DNA of 18,822 nt from Spirochaetales bacterium (GTDB lineage: Bacteria; Spirochaetota; Spirochaetia; DAHUYW01). Below, piece by piece: positions 14,032 through 18,822 of the stretch; the first letter of the stretch is position 1, and the number at the start of each line of letters is the position of its first letter. The notes beneath the pieces were generated by a model. The model had not been told where the DNA came from. It did no database searches and worked only from the letters and a program-made list of their open reading frames with translations. The stretch is from positions 1 to 18,822 of the forward strand of contig DAHUYW010000057.1 of NCBI GenBank assembly GCA_027306915.1. Direction: 5' to 3'. A program made the position numbers and the translations under genes.

Positions 14032-15795
14032 TCAAGTCTCCATCGGCAGGTCGAAGAAGAAGGTAGTGCCGCTACCCACCTGAGTTTCAAACCAGATTTG
14101 TCCCTTGTGGTCGAAGATGATGCGCTCGACGATCGGGAGGCCCAGCCCCGTTCCCGAGCCCTTGGTCGTGAAGTAGGGGTTGAATACTTGGTTGTGATAC
14201 TCCTCTTCGATGCCGCAGCCAGTATCCTGGACCTGGACCCTACAGTACTGATAGTTGCCCTTTCTGACAAGGTCGGCCCGAACCCAAACCGAACCTTCTC
14301 CCTGGATCGATTCAGACGCGTTCTTGAAGAGGTTGGTGAAGACCTGCCTCAGCTGATCTCGATCGACGCGCAGGATGAGCCCGTCCGGGACCCCGTCGAG
14401 GTTGAAGTCCACGTTGCGGAAGGCCGGCTCGTGTATCGTCAAGACTTCCCGCACGAGCTCCTTGAGATTGACGTCGGTGAGCTGCGGAGCGGGAAGCTTG
14501 GAGAAGTCCCGGAATTCCTTCAGCATCCTGTCGAGATTCTCGACCTCGGTGATAATCGATCTGACTGCCGGCTCGAGGATTCTGTCGAGCTCCTCACGGC
14601 CCTCTTGGGCCTTTTTCAGTATCCGCTGCGCCGACAGCTTGATTGGGGTGAGCGGATTCTTGATTTCGTGCGCGATGCGTTGCGCAATCTCTTGCCAGGC
14701 GGTGACCTTCTCGGTCTGCATGATCTTCAGGCGAGAGCGCTCGAGCTCGGAAATCATCTTGTTGAAGGAGTTCACGAGGAGTGCGAGCTCATCGCCGGAG
14801 CGGCCGAGGATACGGTAGGAATAATCTCCCTGGGTAACCCTTCGCGTCGCCTCCTCGAGGTTCACAATGGGCCTCATGATCTCCTCGCTCAGGAGAAAGC
14901 TCACAAGAATCGAAAGCAAAAGCATGGGCAGTGAGAAGAACGAGAAGAACAAGACAAGCACGATTCGAAAGACCGCCCCAAAGCGATCAAGCTGGGTGAA
15001 GATCTCGCGGCTTGCCGTGAGTGCCTGAGCCTTCTGATCGAAACCAGCCGGCAGAAGCGTGCTCAAGACGACCGCATAGCGGTCTTGATCGGTGCGATAG
15101 ATGCGGAGGAATCTGAGAATGCTCAAGTCTCCGTTGGACTCTTTCGGCAGCATCCCCTCCTCCCGGTTGCTCATGAAGGGCGGCTTCATACGGGCCCGAG
15201 GATCGCCGCGAAAGAAGAGCTCGCTTCCGTTGTCCATGAACACCTGGATCGCGGAGATGGAGGGGTTTGCCTCGTGGACTTCGGTCCAGACGCTGTTGGG
15301 AGACCGCCTTAGGTCCCGGAGCATGGATGAGAGGGCCGCGCTGTCGCTGAAAGAGGCGAGATTCGTGAGCTTGTCGTTGATGAACTCCAGGGCAATGTCT
15401 ACCCCGCCCTGGAGGGCGCCCCTGGTCGGCGTGGAGAACCAGGAGTTCATCGTGGTGTTGATGAAGCTGATCGAGAGTATCCCTTGAGGAATCGAAGAGA
15501 GAAATGCAATGAAGGTGAAAAAGATGATCATCCGGATCTTGAGGCGGACTCCGGGTTGGCCGGTTCTTCGCTCGCGCATCAGGCGGAGAATGTTGACGAC
15601 CAGGGTTCCGATGATGAAGACCGGAAGAATGACCGCGAGGGGAAACACGATGAAGTTCGAGAGGGTGCTTTCCTTGGAGATATCCTGAAGCACCTCGTTC
15701 GAGAAGAAGAGGATGAGGACGATGAGGAGGATGTAGATCAAGACGAGGCTCACGAGCCCCGCCACGCTCGAACCCGGCGACCGGGTCAGCTTCAT
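14032..15795 (-). CDS. ntrY: NtrY-like membrane sensor histidine kinase lacking a PAS domain
   Basis: This 587-residue kinase has three N-terminal transmembrane helices (about 10-31, 47-70, 88-111). An extracytoplasmic sensor region (about 112-275) and a fourth helix (about 276-303) follow. Next come a HAMP domain (about 300-355) and then directly the dimerisation/phospho-acceptor domain with His376 in IAHEIKNPLTPIKLSAQ, which is typical of NtrY. The ATPase domain has the N box around Asn492, DTGCGI (524-529) and GTGLGL (548-553). Canonical proteobacterial NtrY has a PAS domain between HAMP and the His domain; none fits here. AGGAGG lies about 6 bases before the ATG and overlaps the stop of the DUF4390 gene. 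It should phosphorylate the adjacent NtrX; the signal is unknown. Confidence 0.93.
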   Translation of the reverse strand: MKLTRSPGSSVAGLVSLVLIYILLIVLILFFSNEVLQDISKESTLSNFIVFPLAVILPVFIIGTLVVNILRLMRERRTGQPGVRLKIRMIIFFTFIAFLSSIPQGILSISFINTTMNSWFSTPTRGALQGGVDIALEFINDKLTNLASFSDSAALSSMLRDLRRSPNSVWTEVHEANPSISAIQVFMDNGSELFFRGDPRARMKPPFMSNREEGMLPKESNGDLSILRFLRIYRTDQDRYAVVLSTLLPAGFDQKAQALTASREIFTQLDRFGAVFRIVLVLFFSFFSLPMLLLSILVSFLLSEEIMRPIVNLEEATRRVTQGDYSYRILGRSGDELALLVNSFNKMISELERSRLKIMQTEKVTAWQEIAQRIAHEIKNPLTPIKLSAQRILKKAQEGREELDRILEPAVRSIITEVENLDRMLKEFRDFSKLPAPQLTDVNLKELVREVLTIHEPAFRNVDFNLDGVPDGLILRVDRDQLRQVFTNLFKNASESIQGEGSVWVRADLVRKGNYQYCRVQVQDTGCGIEEEYHNQVFNPYFTTKGSGTGLGLPIVERIIFDHKGQIWFETQVGSGTTFFFDLPMET

Positions 15796-15805
15796 CCCAA
15801 TCCTC

Positions 15806-16324
15806 CTAGAAGACCAGGCGGGTTCGTTCCCACGGCGTGGTGTGCCGGTCGATGGGAACGAGCAAGGAGATCATGTTGAGAGGCGGGACGAGCTTTGTAG
15901 CGTCCACCTCGATGCTGGTCAGCATGTAGTAGCTGCGACCCGGAGGTAGCTGGATGCGGGTTGTGTAGTACGGCAGCGAAAAGAAGAACTTCGCGAAGGC
16001 CGCCGCGGAGCCAAGGCGATAGGAGCGATGGTCGCCTGTCGTAACGATGAACTGGTTGCTGAACTCGTCCCATTGTGCTTCGTAGGCCGGATGGCATTCG
16101 CCAATCAGCTTATCCCCCAGAAATCGGAAAATCCCATTCGCTTTCTGATAGACTCGGACGTCGAAGCGAATCTCGGATTTGAGCCCCTCCCGAAGTCGCT
16201 CAAGTATCTCCTGTGCAGGCGGTTTCTGCAACGAGAGCGACACCACCAGCTGTCCCCCCACGACTGCGTATCCGGAAGACTCGGTCGCCTCGCTCCAAGC
16301 CGAGACTGCCGAGATGAGGAACAT
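15806..16324 (-). CDS. DUF4390 family exported protein
   Basis: This 172-residue protein resembles DUF4390, a family of unknown function that I recall being encoded beside ntrY in other bacteria. Visible features are VSLSLQKPPAQEILERLREGLKSEIRFDVRVYQ and WDEFSNQFIV, with a C-terminal LLVPIDRHTTPWERTRL. An export signal is likely but poorly placed. ATG 16324 gives only MFLISAVSAWS, and has no Shine-Dalgarno sequence. The upstream in-frame codons back to 16366 add TRRPVSPSIPLAAI, turning the start into a textbook signal peptide (RR, hydrophobic core, AVSA cleavage). That region begins with ACG 8 bases after AGGAGG, so a non-standard start codon is possible. Ten bases separate it from ntrY. It probably assists sensing by NtrY in the periplasm (inference). 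Confidence 0.75.
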   Translation of the reverse strand: MFLISAVSAWSEATESSGYAVVGGQLVVSLSLQKPPAQEILERLREGLKSEIRFDVRVYQKANGIFRFLGDKLIGECHPAYEAQWDEFSNQFIVTTGDHRSYRLGSAAAFAKFFFSLPYYTTRIQLPPGRSYYMLTSIEVDATKLVPPLNMISLLVPIDRHTTPWERTRLVF

Positions 16325-16369
16325 GATTGCGGCAAGGGGTATCGAGGGGGAAACGGGGCGTCGCGTAGA

Positions 16370-16636
16370 TCACCCCTCCTCGAACTTGTTCTCGAAGAGC
16401 CTCACGATGGCCTCCACTGCTGCGGTCTCGTCCTCACCGTCGGCGATAACCGTCAGCGAGGTATTGAAGGCGGCCCCCAAGGTGATAATCCCCATTATCG
16501 ATTTCCCGTTTATCCGATTCGAGTCCTTTTCGAAGAAGACCTGCGACGCGAATTGGTTGGCGGTTTGCACGATAAGGGCAGCGGGGCGGGCGTGGATCCC
16601 CGCGCGGTTTTTGATGGTGACGACTTTTGAGATCAT
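16370..16636 (-). CDS. ptsH: Phosphocarrier protein HPr
   Basis: HPr carries phosphate in the phosphotransferase system and acts as a regulator. The 88-residue length is standard. Active-site His15 lies in NRAGIHARPAA. The regulatory Ser46, in NGKSIMGIITLGA, is the target of the HPr kinase encoded 6 bases upstream. Both phosphorylation sites are intact. Enzyme I and sugar permeases are absent from the window, so HPr may work chiefly as a regulator here (inference). The gap to the DUF4390 ATG is 45 bases, or less if that gene starts upstream. Confidence 0.96.
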   Translation of the reverse strand: MISKVVTIKNRAGIHARPAALIVQTANQFASQVFFEKDSNRINGKSIMGIITLGAAFNTSLTVIADGEDETAAVEAIVRLFENKFEEG

Positions 16637-16642
16637 CTGGAA

Positions 16643-17626
16643 TCAGTAGCTGTCTTTCTCTTGGAAGTACACTGCGCGAGCATTCTCGCTTTCCAGCCAC
16701 TTGAGCACGTTCTGGTCGAATTCATAGGCGGAGTAGTAACCCATTTTCTTCAATCGCTCGTTCATCGCGGCGGTTTCGATGATGATGGGTATGTTGCGCC
16801 CCGGCTTCACCGGGACGATCAGCCTGGGAATCGACACCCCCAGAATCTCGACGTCGTTGTCCCCCGCTCCCATGCGGTCGTACACCTTCTGTGCGTCCCA
16901 CTCCTCGAGCTGAACGATGAGCTGAACCTGCTTTCTGTCGCGAATTGCACCAACGCCGAAGAGATGCGCAATGTTGATGATGCCGAGGCCGCGTATCTCC
17001 ATGTGATGCCCCACGGCCACATTCTTGCCGCCCCCCATTAGAATGTTGCCGTTTATGCACTTCAACTCCACCGCATCGTCGCAGATGAGACGGTGTCCCC
17101 GTTCGATCAGCTCCAGGGCAGACTCGCTCTTGCCGACACCGCTGTTGCCGGTTATGAGCACCCCGATTCCGAAGACCTCCACGAAGACCCCGTGTATCGT
17201 CTGCCGCGGCGCGAATATATTGCTCAAGGCTCGGATAAGCCGCACGGAAAAATCGGAGGTGGGCAGGCCGCTTTGCAGGATCGGACACTCCGCCTCTTCG
17301 GCGGTTTCCATGAACTTGCTGTTGGGTGTTATGCCGTGGGTGAATATGCAGCAGGGGATCGGATAGGTGAAGAGCTTTCGAATAATACCGGTCTCGTTTT
17401 CCCGGTCCAACTTCTCGAGATAGGCGCTTTCGCCCCTGCCGAAGACCTGTACCCGCTGGTAGGCAAAGTTGTCGAAAAAGCCGCTCAAGGTCAGCCCCGG
17501 CCGATTGATGTCCGGCTCTTCTATGGTTCGTGCTAGGCCGGAACGGGCTCCGATACATTTCAGGTCGAGGGCATCATGTTCCTTGAGATCGAGGTCAAGG
17601 AGATCGAGTACGGTGATCTTTTCCAT
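16643..17626 (-). CDS. hprK: HPr kinase/phosphorylase HprK
   Basis: HprK phosphorylates and dephosphorylates HPr at Ser46 in response to metabolic state. The 327-residue length is typical. The N-terminal domain (about 1-135) is followed by the catalytic domain. Conserved features are His145 in IHGVFVEV, Walker A GNSGVGKS (160-167), the acidic pair Asp183/Asp184, the HprK signature MEIRGLGIINI (209-219), and VPVKPGRNIPIIIE near residue 271. AAGGA lies 6 bases before the ATG. An extended -10 promoter with an inverted repeat is directly upstream. It is followed by its substrate gene ptsH after 6 bases and appears to head the operon that runs to holA. Confidence 0.96.
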   Translation of the reverse strand: MEKITVLDLLDLDLKEHDALDLKCIGARSGLARTIEEPDINRPGLTLSGFFDNFAYQRVQVFGRGESAYLEKLDRENETGIIRKLFTYPIPCCIFTHGITPNSKFMETAEEAECPILQSGLPTSDFSVRLIRALSNIFAPRQTIHGVFVEVFGIGVLITGNSGVGKSESALELIERGHRLICDDAVELKCINGNILMGGGKNVAVGHHMEIRGLGIINIAHLFGVGAIRDRKQVQLIVQLEEWDAQKVYDRMGAGDNDVEILGVSIPRLIVPVKPGRNIPIIIETAAMNERLKKMGYYSAYEFDQNVLKWLESENARAVYFQEKDSY

Positions 17627-17652
17627 GAACTATCCTTACCGCTCGCTCTACG

Positions 17653-17661
17653 AGTATACCA
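17653..17661 (-). promoter_or_regulatory. Extended -10 promoter of hprK operon
   Basis: On the minus strand the sequence reads TGGTATACT, an extended -10 (TGn-TATACT, 5 of 6 matches to TATAAT). No good -35 lies at the right distance, which is common for extended -10 promoters; that region is occupied by an inverted repeat. The start would be near 17646, about 20 bases before the hprK ATG. Confidence 0.5.
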
Positions 17662-17676
17662 CAGAAGGCCCTTCTG
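17662..17676. promoter_or_regulatory. Inverted repeat upstream of the hprK -10, candidate operator
   Basis: CAGAAGG-C-CCTTCTG is a perfect 7-1-7 inverted repeat abutting the extended -10 on its upstream side. It lies in the 61-base gap between hpf and hprK. No T-run follows it on the minus strand, so an intrinsic terminator for hpf is unlikely. A regulator-binding site is more plausible. Confidence 0.4.
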
Positions 17677-17687
17677 GCGCGGGGCGC

Positions 17688-18008
17688 CTATTCCTCCGCG
17701 GGCTCATGGGTGTGGGATGAGTGCTCCTGGATCTTTTCCTTCTCCTTGTGGACCTTCTGATCAAGCTTGTCAAAAAGAATATCCAATCCTTCCATTAGTC
17801 CGACTGTGTCGACCCTGAGGTGCGCCGAGCTGCCCCACCGAAAGTTGGTGGTGCATTCCACCTTGTAGCCGTTCTTCATCTTGGTGAGAGTGAAGAGCTG
17901 ATCGACGATGAGGTCCTTGGCAAAGTCGAGCCGGCGCAGTTTCTTGTCGATGGTGTCACGAATATGATCGGAAACTTCGAAATGAACGCCTCTGACCTCT
18001 AGATTCAT
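17688..18008 (-). CDS. hpf: Ribosome hibernation-promoting factor, short form
   Basis: HPF binds the 30S subunit and silences ribosomes in slow growth. The 106-residue protein is the short form: it ends after the single S30AE domain and lacks the dimerising C-terminal domain of long HPF. The start MNLEVRGVHFEVSDHIRDTIDKKL is typical. ATG 18008 is chosen because GGGGAGG lies about 7 bases upstream and family homology begins there. An upstream in-frame ATG at 18086 would add 26 residues that look non-coding. The C-terminus carries a charged, His-containing tail (EHSSHTHEPAEE). Its position between rpoN and hprK is the classic rpoN-hpf arrangement. Confidence 0.93.
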   Translation of the reverse strand: MNLEVRGVHFEVSDHIRDTIDKKLRRLDFAKDLIVDQLFTLTKMKNGYKVECTTNFRWGSSAHLRVDTVGLMEGLDILFDKLDQKVHKEKEKIQEHSSHTHEPAEE

Positions 18009-18105
18009 AACACGCCTCCCCACAATGGCTTTTGTGAAAGCTCGGTGGCCGTCATCCTTCCGGGCCTCGGTCTCGCGCAGCGGCACAGCCTCACGGCCTC
18101 ACCGC

Positions 18106-18130
18106 CGCGGAAGCCCCTAGGCTTCCCGCG
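18106..18130. other. GC-rich stem-loop between rpoN and hpf
   Basis: CGCGGAAGCC (18106-18115), a 4-base loop, then GGCTTCCCGCG (18120-18130) form a 10-base-pair stem with one bulged base, 4 bases after the rpoN stop. No U-run follows on the minus strand, so it is not a standard intrinsic terminator. It could be an RNA-processing or 3'-stabilising element that sets the rpoN to hpf transcript ratio. The rest of the 126-base gap shows nothing I can name. Confidence 0.4.
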
Positions 18131-18134
18131 ATGG

Positions 18135-18822
18135 TCACCTGCTGTACGACGATAGAATGTCCAGCTCTTTGCGGTACTTGGCGACGGTGCGGCGGGCGAG
18201 GCTGATACCCCTCCCCTTCAGGAGGTCGGCGATCTTCTGGTCGGAAAGGTGCTTTACCGAGCCGCTCGCCTCGATGATCTCCTTTATGATCTGCTTTACA
18301 CCCTCCTTCGAGAAGCGCGAGCCCGTGGAGCCCGCTCCCGAGATTGAGTTTGAGAAGAAGTACTTGAGCTCGAAGATTCCCCACTCGGTCTGGACGTACT
18401 TGGCGTTGGCGATTCGCGAGACCGTGGTCTCATGAACCGACACCTCGTTGGCGATGTCTTTCAGCGTGAGCGGCACAAGGTACTTCGGCCCGCGCAGGAA
18501 GAAGTCCCTCTGGAACTCAACGATAGCCTTGGCAATCTTGAGAAGGGTCTCGTTGCGCTGGGTGATGCTTCTGATGAACCAGCGGGCATCCTTGAGGCTG
18601 GACTTGACGAAGCTCTTGAGCTCCTTCTGCGGCTTCTTCTCCTTCTCCTTGAGGATGTCGGTGAAGAAGGGGCTGACTCCGAGGACGGGGATCTCTTCAT
18701 CGTTGAGGATGATAACGAACTCCCCTTCCTTCAGCTTGATCATAAGATCCGGGATGACGTAGGTCGGCGCCTCGGTCGAGTACTGCCTGCCGGGGAAGGG
18801 GTTCAGCGTCTTGATGCAGCGA
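18135..18822 (-). CDS. rpoN: RNA polymerase sigma-54 factor RpoN, 5' end beyond the window
   Basis: These are the C-terminal 229 codons of sigma-54; the reading frame is open to the right edge. Visible parts are the end of the core-binding region (KTLNPFPGRQYSTEAPTYVIPDL), the helix-turn-helix TLKDIANEVSVHETTVSRIA with YVQTEWGIFELKYFFS, and the RpoN box ARRTVAKYR near the C-terminus, which reads the -24 element. All family signatures are intact. The N-terminal activator-interacting region is outside the window. Sigma-54 is the factor that the NtrX-type activator downstream requires, so both partners are encoded on this strand within about 6 kb. Confidence 0.97.
   Translation of the reverse strand, partial: RCIKTLNPFPGRQYSTEAPTYVIPDLMIKLKEGEFVIILNDEEIPVLGVSPFFTDILKEKEKKPQKELKSFVKSSLKDARWFIRSITQRNETLLKIAKAIVEFQRDFFLRGPKYLVPLTLKDIANEVSVHETTVSRIANAKYVQTEWGIFELKYFFSNSISGAGSTGSRFSKEGVKQIIKEIIEASGSVKHLSDQKIADLLKGRGISLARRTVAKYRKELDILSSYSR

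Noticed and set aside
12706..14934. A 742-codon open frame on the plus strand opposite ntrX and ntrY
   Set aside because: It mirrors two genes with complete catalytic motifs. Its translation is dominated by Asp, Leu, Glu, Val and Arg in the pattern typical of antisense frames in GC-rich genes, has no recognisable domain, and crosses a gene boundary.
18009..18086. N-terminal extension of hpf to the ATG at 18086
   Set aside because: The added 26 residues resemble no HPF, while ATG 18008 has an excellent ribosome-binding site and begins the family homology.
1..18822. Sigma-54 promoters (TGGCAC-N5-TTGC) as NtrX targets inside the window
   Set aside because: I looked by eye on both strands and found partial matches only (for example TGGCAC near 10704 without a -12 element), none worth calling.

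Overview
The window most probably comes from a spirochaete (Spirochaetota) chromosome of roughly 60% GC. This is inferred from the FlgM-type protein, the paired cyclic-nucleotide-binding/GGDEF proteins, and the rpoN-hpf-hprK-ptsH series. No marker gene such as rRNA is present, so the phylum is a moderate-confidence guess. I see no tRNA or rRNA gene, IS element, prophage, CRISPR array or large repeat. The DNA is densely coding: 17 genes that I regard as real, two of them cut by the window ends, and no gene-free stretch over 300 bases.

Left part (1-5198). aspS runs leftward off the window edge. A rightward cassette diverges from it: two tandem cyclic-nucleotide-binding + GGDEF proteins and a DHH/DHHA1 phosphoesterase, a compact second-messenger module. 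The two GGDEF domains are complementary. The first has a ruined active site but keeps the product-binding I-site; the second has an intact active site but lacks the I-site arginine. The divergent region holds a good sigma-70 promoter with an inverted repeat over its -10 element. A convergent gene follows, encoding a membrane-anchored protein with two equally spaced zinc ribbons.

Middle part (5227-11089), all rightward: rsmI (16S rRNA methyltransferase), flgM (anti-sigma-28) behind a candidate sigma-28 promoter, an iron-alcohol-dehydrogenase homologue that has lost all three metal histidines and its NAD-binding motif, a SpoU/TrmH RNA methyltransferase, metE with its own promoter and a palindromic candidate operator, and a pterin carbinolamine dehydratase.

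Right part (11077-18822), all leftward: rpoN (C-terminal 229 codons), hpf, hprK, ptsH, a DUF4390 protein, ntrY, ntrX, lexA and holA. From hprK onward the genes touch or overlap, so they look like one operon. It would link HPr phosphorylation, a sigma-54 two-component system, the SOS repressor and a replication clamp-loader subunit, with sigma-54 itself encoded just upstream.

The most interesting items are the cofactor-stripped Fe-ADH homologue beside flgM, the complementary GGDEF pair with its phosphoesterase partner, and the ntrYX-lexA-holA coupling.
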